Assembly: GCA_016926235.1 (NCBI GenBank)
Contig: JAFGOZ010000353.1
Coordinates: 1-14,253, forward strand
Direction: 5' to 3'
Length of the DNA: 14,253 bases
Origin: Bacteroidales bacterium
GTDB lineage: Bacteria > Bacteroidota > Bacteroidia > Bacteroidales > UBA10428
Position 1 is the stretch's first letter. Each line of letters opens with the position of its first letter. A model generated the notes under the pieces. It did not search any database and was not told where the DNA came from. It worked only from the letters and a program-made list of their open reading frames with translations. This document shows positions 7,311 through 14,251 of the stretch, piece by piece. A program made the position numbers and the translations under genes.

Positions 7311-8861
7311 TTACTTGTATGATTGTGGATTCCAGCCATCCAGAACAAAAACCGGATTTGAATATTTTTCGATAAGCTCTTTGTCTTTATCCATAGTTAA
7401 TTGACCTGAAAAATCAGTCCTCCGGGAAACATCAACGGGTTCTCCATCATCAATATTTGTACTATTATATTCCCAGTAATGCATATTTTTTGTTTCTCCA
7501 CCAACATCACCCCAACCTTCAGGAACAATGTTTTTAAGTGAACAATTAATCAGAACAGCTTCACTGTGAGGATAATTATAAATACCTTGATTTACAGGTG
7601 CCCTTGCTAATACACTTCCATCAGGATTTGTTCCTGTAAAGCGACAATTCAGGAATACATTGCCATGGTTGGCTTTTGTATTTCTAATCCACATAAAAGG
7701 GCCTGGTGAATAAAAGTCGCAATCTTTGAAAAACGCAGGACCGCGGCCAAGTATCATATCTCCCCCACCATCAATTTTCACATCTTCAAAATAGGCAGGT
7801 CCATTAGTTTGTAAAGCATCGCCTGATCCTACAATATTCACTCCTTTCACAAATATTTTATTTCCGTTAATAAGTAAGCCTTCTGCCTGCCCAGTTAACA
7901 AGGTCTTAACAGTAAAATTCAATAATTGAATATTCGTACAATTATCAACGGCAAATGCAGCCCTTCTGGAAGGAAATGTTCCAGGCCATTCATTGGTCTT
8001 TACATTCCAAGGATGAGGATTAAAAACCTCGTTGTTAGCGTACTGAATAATAACTTTTTCCCTGTCTTCCCCATTAATTATTATGTTTGATTTATTCCGG
8101 AAATAAATCAGTTCTTCATAAACACCTTTTTTTATGAAGATTTCAACAGTATCTTCATAATAATCCGGGATATAATCCAAGGCTCCCTGTAATGTATTAA
8201 AATCGCCATCACCATTATCATCGACCACAAACCTGTTATTAAATTCAGGGGGAGACTGACGTGTACGAAAACACCATGTATTCTTGTTATAAATTCCTTT
8301 AAAGTTACCACCAGATGTAAATATCACGCTACTATCGATCAAAACATAATAGGATTTGTTATATTCTAAAAGATTATGGTGCAAATAAATAGTTGCTGTG
8401 TTCTCATTCACTATTATCGGATAAAAATGAAAGGCATCTGTAAAACCTCCAATAATGGTTAACTGGAAAGTATCAGCGGTTGGTATGGCAGTCCCAGAAG
8501 GAGTTCCTGGCTTGGTATTAGCATTGGTAAAATTACCTGACACATATTTATAAGGTATTGTGGTGTAGTCGGCTACCGGGTTTTTATTAGGCTCAGCAGG
8601 TCCTGCCGGGATGCTCATATCGATCATATCAACCAATGAATCTGTCTCACTGTCATATACCTTTATTTTCCCTCTATTTCCAACTACAGGTTCCGATGCA
8701 AAAATAATTTTAAGATGTGTATCGGGATTTATATCCTTTTCCTTATTCCCCGGATAAATAATAACATCGTCAGGTACTTCTGTTGAATTGCAGGATATGA
8801 ATAAAAGAATACCTATAAGATAATAGACTATATAAAAAAATATTGTTCTGATTTCTATCAT
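7311..8861 (-). CDS. Lipoprotein pectin methylesterase, carbohydrate esterase family 8
   Basis: A 516-residue lipoprotein that should hydrolyse methyl esters of homogalacturonan, preparing pectin for the lyase. The signal ends LLFISC (Cys24). Residues about 25-200 look like an N-terminal beta-sandwich of the bacterial Ig-like type (NPDTHLKIIFASEPV) with a loop-rich stretch at 85-125; I know no function for it. The CE8 beta-helix starts at RFVVDDNGDGDFNTLQGALDYIP (about 210) and runs to about 480. The catalytic residues appear kept: Gln325 in TGQAEG, Asp348 in GSGDAL, Asp368 in GGGDMILG and Arg420 in VLARAP. The motifs differ from classic ones (YQDTL, DFIFG, LGRPW), so it is a divergent branch with possibly altered substrate binding. 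There is no T9SS tail; anchoring is by lipid. It lies downstream of the transporter gene and upstream of the SGNH esterase on the same strand. Confidence 0.87.
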   Translation of the reverse strand: MIEIRTIFFYIVYYLIGILLFISCNSTEVPDDVIIYPGNKEKDINPDTHLKIIFASEPVVGNRGKIKVYDSETDSLVDMIDMSIPAGPAEPNKNPVADYTTIPYKYVSGNFTNANTKPGTPSGTAIPTADTFQLTIIGGFTDAFHFYPIIVNENTATIYLHHNLLEYNKSYYVLIDSSVIFTSGGNFKGIYNKNTWCFRTRQSPPEFNNRFVVDDNGDGDFNTLQGALDYIPDYYEDTVEIFIKKGVYEELIYFRNKSNIIINGEDREKVIIQYANNEVFNPHPWNVKTNEWPGTFPSRRAAFAVDNCTNIQLLNFTVKTLLTGQAEGLLINGNKIFVKGVNIVGSGDALQTNGPAYFEDVKIDGGGDMILGRGPAFFKDCDFYSPGPFMWIRNTKANHGNVFLNCRFTGTNPDGSVLARAPVNQGIYNYPHSEAVLINCSLKNIVPEGWGDVGGETKNMHYWEYNSTNIDDGEPVDVSRRTDFSGQLTMDKDKELIEKYSNPVFVLDGWNPQSYK

Positions 8862-8881
8862 TTTTAATCATGTTAATATAA

Positions 8882-8953
8882 TCATTTCTCAACACGCACA
8901 ACCCTTACCACACAATCAACATCACCGGTCAATCTTCCCTCGTCACTCATCAT
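8882..8953 (-). CDS. Possible 23-residue ORF overlapping the transporter stop
   Basis: The transporter stop codon overlaps an ATG (ATGATGAG on the minus strand), opening a short frame of 23 codons, MMSDEGRLTGDVDC followed by a Val-rich end. The region is visibly richer in G and C than other gaps here, which drew my attention. The overlap could allow translational coupling. There is no known family, and a short frame of this size arises easily by chance. Confidence 0.2.
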   Translation of the reverse strand: MMSDEGRLTGDVDCVVRVVRVEK

Positions 8954-11178
8954 AAAGTTTTCGAATTATTTGAATTTACAAACAATACATTCCCCATACG
9001 CTCATATCCTTCAAAAAGCCGGGATCCAATTTTTTGTAACTCTTCTGAGCTAAAGCCTATCACTGTTAAAGCTGCATGAGCCGAACGTTCTGTTATTAAA
9101 TCTTTATAAGGGGTATTACCTTCAAGGTGGATTATTTCAATATTCCTTTTACTTATAGGCAACCTTCCTGTATTAATCAGGTTTTGCAACTCACTTCTTT
9201 GTTCGCTAAGATTCGTATCTGTAGTCAGGCTGTATATTTTAATCTTACTTTTCTTCCAATCAGGATGGCTCATTATGATATAACTTAAAAGTATCATCAG
9301 ATTTGTGTTTTTATCTGTGAGACTATGTAACCATATATGAATCCCCCTTCTGAAATCAATATGCTTTTCTGAACTCCCTAAAATACAAATATCAAAATCT
9401 CCAGCTTCGGCCAATGGATAATTTTTAACAATTAAGGGCAAATTAACAGGATCTGATTTGTCATATTCAAATATTATCATATTATTCTCCATCCCTGTAA
9501 TACTGGGTAGTTGTATGGTTTGAGCTATAGCTGATGTATACGATGGAGATATAAGAGTATCAAGATATACATGCCCGTGTTTCGTCTCGTAATGATCTAA
9601 TAGTTTTTCTAGTGTCTCTTTTGCTAATTTATAACTACTTGGTGTAAAATAATCTTCAATAAGGTGGATATAGGTACCAAATCCATATTGATAGGATATC
9701 CATTCCAATAATTTAAAAGCACTATCGCGTTCAAAAGAACTTGGAGATATACAAATTGCAGATGGCCTCCATTTATTTTTGGTTTCAGCTTTTTTTGTCT
9801 TTTGCATATATACCTGCATATTCCGGCTAAACTGGAAAATTGTATCCTGAAAAATTGCCTGTACACCCTGTCTTTCTTTATGATAATAGCTTATAATTAT
9901 ATAAATAAGGGTCATTACTATGATAGCAGCAATAGCATACGTAGTACTTATTTTAAACATTAGCCAAAAGCACATAAGAAACCCTACTAATGAGATATAC
10001 CATTTTGACTTAAAAGCAGGCCGATAGGAAGGGTCTGCACCAAAATGATAGAGAAATGAAATAAGGCAAAGCGAACCATAAGTTATCATAAAAAACATGG
10101 ATATAAGCTGGGCAACAAAGTTTACATCGCCCATGGCAACAAACACAAAAGCAATAACACAAGTGATTATCGAAGCATTGTATGGTTCGTTTGTCACTGG
10201 TTTTCCTTTTGAAATAAATCGGTTTAAGCCCTTCAAAGGCAAGGATTTGTCTGCTCCAAGTGCCTGCAGTGTTCTAGGGGCAACCATTACAGATCCAATG
10301 GCTGATGACAAGGTTGAAGCTGCCAATCCAAGTGGAACTATAAAAGCACCTCCAAGAGCTATTTTTGACATGATAAGCTGGTGTTCATTCAAATCATCAG
10401 GGCTTGCTGAAACTGCTAATTTCCATGCTACCAGCAGGTATAGAATCATTCCTATTATAGTGGCACTGGTAGTACCCAACGGAATAGACTTTGCCGGATT
10501 GCGTAAATCTCCGGATAACCCAACACCTGCTGTCATTCCAGTAAATGCAGGAAAACATATAGCAAACCAAACAAAAAACTTGTCGCTGTTTCTAAATGCC
10601 TGATGAAAAGGATTATTTCCATTCTCAATAAAATAATCTGTCTTACCCAGAAAAAACAGCAAAAGTGAAATAAATAATATACCCACAACAATATACAATG
10701 TTTTTACACCCATATTGGCGCCTTTCTTGAGGATAAGCCATGTGAGACCAGCCATGGCAGGAAGGCTAATCACCTGACGGGGAAGTATTAATCCCGTTTT
10801 GTCAGTAAAAAAATTGAATACAGGTTCAAAAGCTTCTGTGAATGCTATAATATAAAATGCCACGCTAATAGCTTGTGACAGATAGAGTGAAAAACCTATT
10901 GTTGCCCCGATATTCAACCCAAAGGAGCGCGAAATAATAAAATATTCACCACCCCCTTCAACTTTTTGATTTGTAGCAATCTCTGATAATGATAACGCCG
11001 TGGGTATAGTCACCAGATGACCAATGAAAATGATGAGTACTACTCCCAGGAAACCAACAGCTCCTGTAGCCATTCCAAAACGCAAAAACAATATCGCACC
11101 AAGTATGGTAGAAATTGCTGTAAAAAAAACAGGTGCAGTACCAAATCCAAGCTTTTTTTGGCCGTTTGTTTCCATCAA
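8950..11178 (-). CDS. SLC12-like cation-chloride cotransporter (APC superfamily) with cytoplasmic C-terminal domain
   Basis: A 742-residue inner-membrane transporter. Residues about 12-432 form twelve probable helices. Signatures fit SLC12 rather than plain amino acid permeases: GFGTAPVFF at 11-19, ATNQKVEGGGEYFIISRSFG at 68-87, and FPAFTGMTAGVGLSGDLRNP with KSIPLGT at 209-236. A Tyr in helix 3 (Tyr109, AFYIIAF) corresponds to the potassium-contacting Tyr of NKCC proteins. Helix 8 reads STLSSAIGSVMVAPRTLQAL (288-307), keeping the Ser pair that forms the sodium site in NKCC/NCC and is absent in KCC. The soluble part (about 440-742) resembles the SLC12 C-terminal domain, ending with HAALTVIGFS and GNVLFVNS. 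Sodium-coupled chloride or potassium symport is the best guess; amino acid or other substrates cannot be excluded. It diverges from the YitT gene. A link with pectin breakdown is not evident. Confidence 0.88.
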   Translation of the reverse strand: MMETNGQKKLGFGTAPVFFTAISTILGAILFLRFGMATGAVGFLGVVLIIFIGHLVTIPTALSLSEIATNQKVEGGGEYFIISRSFGLNIGATIGFSLYLSQAISVAFYIIAFTEAFEPVFNFFTDKTGLILPRQVISLPAMAGLTWLILKKGANMGVKTLYIVVGILFISLLLFFLGKTDYFIENGNNPFHQAFRNSDKFFVWFAICFPAFTGMTAGVGLSGDLRNPAKSIPLGTTSATIIGMILYLLVAWKLAVSASPDDLNEHQLIMSKIALGGAFIVPLGLAASTLSSAIGSVMVAPRTLQALGADKSLPLKGLNRFISKGKPVTNEPYNASIITCVIAFVFVAMGDVNFVAQLISMFFMITYGSLCLISFLYHFGADPSYRPAFKSKWYISLVGFLMCFWLMFKISTTYAIAAIIVMTLIYIIISYYHKERQGVQAIFQDTIFQFSRNMQVYMQKTKKAETKNKWRPSAICISPSSFERDSAFKLLEWISYQYGFGTYIHLIEDYFTPSSYKLAKETLEKLLDHYETKHGHVYLDTLISPSYTSAIAQTIQLPSITGMENNMIIFEYDKSDPVNLPLIVKNYPLAEAGDFDICILGSSEKHIDFRRGIHIWLHSLTDKNTNLMILLSYIIMSHPDWKKSKIKIYSLTTDTNLSEQRSELQNLINTGRLPISKRNIEIIHLEGNTPYKDLITERSAHAALTVIGFSSEELQKIGSRLFEGYERMGNVLFVNSNNSKTL

Positions 11179-11280
11179 AGATCAGTTTATTTTACTAAGA
11201 TATCATTTGTTTGGGTTATTTACCAGTTTTTTAAAATAATTGTTGAGGAAGACAGAATTCCGAAGATCGAAGCAGATTTC

Positions 11281-11288
11281 TATCTTTG
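11281..11288 (+). promoter_or_regulatory. Possible -7 box for the YitT-ankyrin-lipoprotein cluster
   Basis: TATCTTTG matches TAnnTTTG and is identical to the box before argS. It lies 94 bases before the chosen YitT ATG, in the 204-bp divergent gap between the transporter and YitT genes. No -33 TTTG lies at the expected distance, so support is modest. The rest of the gap is AT-rich with no other clear signal. Confidence 0.35.
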
Positions 11289-11382
11289 GACTTTTGTCTT
11301 ATGACATTTTATAACTTTTTTTTATTTACATAGCGTACTTTTTTTCTAAACAATTTGTAATTTGGATAATAATTTTTTAAGC

Positions 11383-12294
11383 ATGTCATTTCTTCCCTCA
11401 TATAAAGTCTTTTCCCGTAAGTGGTTTATTAACTATTCCTACATTATTATAGGTGCATTTCTGCTTGCAGCTGGTTTTGTTTTTTTTATTACACCTTATA
11501 AAATCGTACCCGGAGGAGTTTATGGCATAAGTATTGTAATACATTATATGACCCAGGGGATCTTTAGCTTTGCCCCTGAAGGCTTGCCCATAGGCACAGT
11601 GGGTTTTATTTTAAACATTCCGTTAACCATTATTGGTATTAAAGTTCTTGGACCAAGATTTGGTTTAAAGACAATAATTGGTTTCTTTTTAACTTCATTT
11701 TTTATTGATTTTCAAACCTATCTTTGGGGTTACAAGCCTCTTGTCCCAGATGATCCGTTAATCTCATCTATTTTTGGTGCTCTCCTTTTTGGCATAGGAA
11801 TGGGACTTATATTTAAATCCCAGGCTTCATCAGGAGGTACTGATATTATTGGAATGATTATTTTTAAATATACACATTTACCTATAGGTCAGGCTATTAT
11901 TATTGTAGATTCATTTGTTGTCCTTCTGGGACTTGCCGTTTTTAAAGACTGGAAAATCCCGTTATACTCATGGCTGGTGATATTTATTACCGGAAGGGTT
12001 ATTGATGCAGTGATGCAAGGGATTAATTATGAGAAAGCTGTATACATCATCTCTGATGAATATGAGAGTATAAGGAAAAAAATTTTGGTAGATTTGGGAA
12101 GAGGTGGTACGCTTATTGTAGGAAAAGGAATGTATGAAGGACACGAACGCAAGATGATTTATACTGTAATAAGCAGAAGGGAACTGGCAATATTGCGGGA
12201 TTTTGTTAAAGAAGTCGATCCTAAAGCTTTTATGGTAGTAATCAATGCGAATGAAGTGCTTGGAGAAGGATTTAAACCATTAGTCGAAGAATAA
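11383..12294 (+). CDS. YitT family membrane protein with DUF2179 C-terminal domain
   Basis: A 303-residue inner-membrane protein of the YitT (DUF161/DUF2179) family; its transport role or substrate is not established. The frame is open from a TTG at 11362, but the ATG at 11383 is the more likely start. After a short basic N-terminus there are about six hydrophobic segments, among them YIIIGAFLLAAGFVFFITPY, with the family pattern FFITPYKIVPGGVYGISIV, and later FGIGMGLIFKSQASSGGTDI and GQAIIIVDSFVVLLGLAVF. From about residue 215 a soluble domain follows (EKAVYIISDEYESIRKKI, LGRGGTLIVGKGMYEG, VDPKAFMVVINANEVLGEGF), the typical DUF2179 fold resembling a small ligand-binding domain. It is first in a cluster with the ankyrin protein (12 bp downstream) and a lipoprotein. 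YitT genes are common and often stand alone, so the operon link may be incidental. Confidence 0.92.
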   Translation: MSFLPSYKVFSRKWFINYSYIIIGAFLLAAGFVFFITPYKIVPGGVYGISIVIHYMTQGIFSFAPEGLPIGTVGFILNIPLTIIGIKVLGPRFGLKTIIGFFLTSFFIDFQTYLWGYKPLVPDDPLISSIFGALLFGIGMGLIFKSQASSGGTDIIGMIIFKYTHLPIGQAIIIVDSFVVLLGLAVFKDWKIPLYSWLVIFITGRVIDAVMQGINYEKAVYIISDEYESIRKKILVDLGRGGTLIVGKGMYEGHERKMIYTVISRRELAILRDFVKEVDPKAFMVVINANEVLGEGFKPLVEE

Positions 12295-12306
12295 TATTTT
12301 ATATTC

Positions 12307-13740
12307 ATGAGGACAAAAAATCTGATTTTAACTTTAACAATTCTTGCATTTTCAATTTTAGAGATAAATTCCCAGGAAATACAGGATAGCTCTGAAGCTT
12401 CAATAGATACATCCTATTTTATTGCCGGTGATGATGAATACAATTTATTTGCTGCAGCAGAAAGAGGTGATAGTGCCGTTGTTAAAATACTCTTGAAACG
12501 CGATGTTGATGTAAATGCACAAGACTGGGATAATGTAACCGCATTAATGTATGCTTCTGGACAAGGACATATAGGTGTAGTAAGTATTTTACTATTCTAT
12601 GGTGCAGAAGTAAATCTGAAACCTGACAACAAAATGACCGCTTTGCTCAGCGCAGCAAAATTTGATCATACTGATGTTTTAGATTTACTTATACAAAATG
12701 GTGCAAATCTGAATGATCAGGATGAAACAGGATCTACTGCATTAATGTATGCCGCTGCGTATAATTACTTTATTGTTGCCGACATGTTGTTGTTTTACGG
12801 TGCAGATACCGAGATAAAAGATAAAGCGGGCAATACGGCTTTAATGGTGGCCTGTCATGCAGGCAACAATGAAATAGCGGACTTGCTTTTAGAAAACCTT
12901 GCTGACCCTGAATATGTTAATAACGAAGGATATACACCACTAATCTTAGCATCCTCAAAAGGATTCGAAGATATTGTGCAAACATTAATCGAATACGGTG
13001 TTAACCTGGATGCCTCAACAGAAGATGGGATAACAGCTCTTGCAATGGCCGCAAAAAACGGGCATAATAAAATCGTAGAGAAATTATTATACTATGGGGC
13101 AGATCCTGAACCAAGCGAGGAACCAACTGTTAATCCATTGGCCCTAGCTAAAAAATATAAACATTTTGAAATAGAGACCATGCTAAAAGAAGCAGGAGCT
13201 AAATCCGTAAACGATCGAATCAATATTAATCGTATGGGGCTTGCATTTGATATGAACTGGAACACAACAGACTTTATGTATGGAGGCCGGTTTGATATTC
13301 AAAATGACCGTTTTGGTTTGGATATTTCCGCAGGTTATCTCACCAGGGCAGGAAATAAAAGAGTGCTAGTTGAGAAGGGTGAACATACTTATTATCAATT
13401 ATTTGAAAAAAGATCTTTAGTAAATCTAGGAATGAGCAAAAGGATAAAATTAGGTAAAACAGCCCTCGGTGGAACCCAGGGTATTTTTATCGGAGCTAAT
13501 GGCTTATATTCGTATGGAAAATACCGTGGAGTACCATTTAAACCGGATGATCTAATCCTTTTTGCTCCTGAATTGGGTTATTATTCTCTCGGCAAACATA
13601 CATCGATGAAAATCTCATACGAATACCTGAACTTTGATGAATACAAAGTTTCCCCACACAGAATCAATATATCATTCTCAATTCAAATTAATATTAAAAA
13701 AGAAGAAGTAAGTGATTATAAAATTAAATGGCTCGATTAA
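12307..13740 (+). CDS. Exported ankyrin-repeat protein with C-terminal putative outer-membrane beta-barrel
   Basis: A 477-residue exported protein. The signal peptide (about 1-22, ending INSQ) is followed by an acidic/Ser-rich linker and eight ankyrin repeats at about 44-70, 75-104, 108-137, 142-171, 175-203, 207-236, 240-269 and 274-300, with standard features such as TALMYAS, GHIGVVSILLFYGAEVN and GNTALMVACHAGNNEIADLL. Residues about 305-465 switch to alternating strands (GLAFDMNWN, MYGGRFDIQN, FGLDISAGYL, GIFIGANGLYSYG, FAPELGYYSLG, SMKISYEYLNF, HRINISFSIQINI), about eight, as in a small outer-membrane barrel, ending in a short charged tail. The ankyrin part would then sit in the periplasm (or outside) as a protein-binding platform. 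The partner is unknown; the co-encoded lipoprotein is a candidate. The ankyrin call is firm; the barrel is inferred from strand pattern. Confidence 0.9.
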   Translation: MRTKNLILTLTILAFSILEINSQEIQDSSEASIDTSYFIAGDDEYNLFAAAERGDSAVVKILLKRDVDVNAQDWDNVTALMYASGQGHIGVVSILLFYGAEVNLKPDNKMTALLSAAKFDHTDVLDLLIQNGANLNDQDETGSTALMYAAAYNYFIVADMLLFYGADTEIKDKAGNTALMVACHAGNNEIADLLLENLADPEYVNNEGYTPLILASSKGFEDIVQTLIEYGVNLDASTEDGITALAMAAKNGHNKIVEKLLYYGADPEPSEEPTVNPLALAKKYKHFEIETMLKEAGAKSVNDRININRMGLAFDMNWNTTDFMYGGRFDIQNDRFGLDISAGYLTRAGNKRVLVEKGEHTYYQLFEKRSLVNLGMSKRIKLGKTALGGTQGIFIGANGLYSYGKYRGVPFKPDDLILFAPELGYYSLGKHTSMKISYEYLNFDEYKVSPHRINISFSIQINIKKEEVSDYKIKWLD

Positions 13741-13751
13741 AAACAACTACT

Positions 13752-14159
13752 ATGAATAGCATCAGAACAATATGTACCATACTGACAATATTTTTCTTAT
13801 TCTCATGTGAAGACCCGGATGATTTCGATTGCGATCAATGCTTGCCTGAGAAACCATCAGTAGGAGACCTTAAAATAAAACTTACCATTAATGGAGAAAA
13901 CCCTGAGGTGCCTATAACAATTTATTTTGATAATATTGACGGTTTTGTATTTCATAAGGCTACAGTAAGAACAGATGAATACCTTGTTGAAGGTGCATTA
14001 AACCAGGACTATGCTGTTGAAGCCAGATACATTGTTGATGGTGACACTATTTTTGTTATTGATGCAGACTATATGGAGTATAAAGAAGCTACATGCGATG
14101 AACAATGCTGGATTATAAAAGGTGACGTGTTTGACGTAAGGCTTAAATATAATAAATAA
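13752..14159 (+). CDS. Small lipoprotein of unknown function with acidic tether
   Basis: A 135-residue lipoprotein I cannot assign to a family. The frame is open from an ATG at 13728 that overlaps the end of the ankyrin gene; I prefer the ATG at 13752, which gives a compact signal (MNSIRTICTILTIFFLFSC) with lipidated Cys19 and an 11-bp spacer. The residues after the cysteine are acidic (EDPDDFD), resembling the surface-export signals described for Bacteroidota lipoproteins, so it may be displayed outside the cell. A CDQC pair follows at once, and a second Cys pair (CDEQC) lies near the C-terminus; the four could form disulfides. The middle (GDLKIKLTINGENPEVPITIYF and onward) looks like a small beta-sandwich. 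Being last in the cluster with the ankyrin-barrel protein, it may act with it; this is inferred only from position. Confidence 0.8.
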   Translation: MNSIRTICTILTIFFLFSCEDPDDFDCDQCLPEKPSVGDLKIKLTINGENPEVPITIYFDNIDGFVFHKATVRTDEYLVEGALNQDYAVEARYIVDGDTIFVIDADYMEYKEATCDEQCWIIKGDVFDVRLKYNK

Positions 14160-14177
14160 GAAGGTCAAAATCTTAAC

Positions 14178-14198
14178 TTAATTCTACTTTGACACATT
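14178..14198. repeat. Right copy of a 21-bp inverted repeat
   Basis: Exact reverse complement of 65-85 (contains TAATTCTACTTTGACACA). It starts 18 bp after the stop of the lipoprotein gene and ends one base before a long palindrome. The sequences flanking the two copies on the outer side are unrelated as far as the window shows, so this is not simply the edge of a longer inverted duplication visible here. Confidence 0.8.
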
Positions 14199-14199
14199 G

Positions 14200-14251
14200 G
14201 AAAATCAACCAGTTTTTGCCCTTATTCCCTAAAGGGAACTGTTTGATTTTC
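14200..14251. repeat. 52-nt imperfect palindrome (strong hairpin)
   Basis: GAAAATCAA (14200-14208) pairs with TTGATTTTC (14243-14251). After one C/T mismatch, CAGTT (14210-14214) pairs with AACTG (14237-14241). After a TTTG bulge, CCCTT (14219-14223) pairs with AAGGG (14232-14236), leaving an 8-base loop. That is 19 pairs in all. An alternative inner stem, TTCCC/GGGAA (14225-14229 and 14234-14238) around TAAA, is also possible. It could end the transcript of the lipoprotein gene, but the window stops before any T run could be seen. It could equally be part of a dispersed repeat with the adjoining 21-bp sequence. Confidence 0.65.

Noticed and set aside
10097..10603. A 168-codon plus-strand open frame opposite the transporter gene.
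   Set aside because: It lies entirely antisense to the conserved SLC12 helices and has no recognisable domain; it is a shadow frame.
14164..14193. GTCAAA and TTTGAC as a hairpin overlapping the right 21-bp repeat.
   Set aside because: The stem is only 6 bp with an 18-base loop and is not shared with the left copy.
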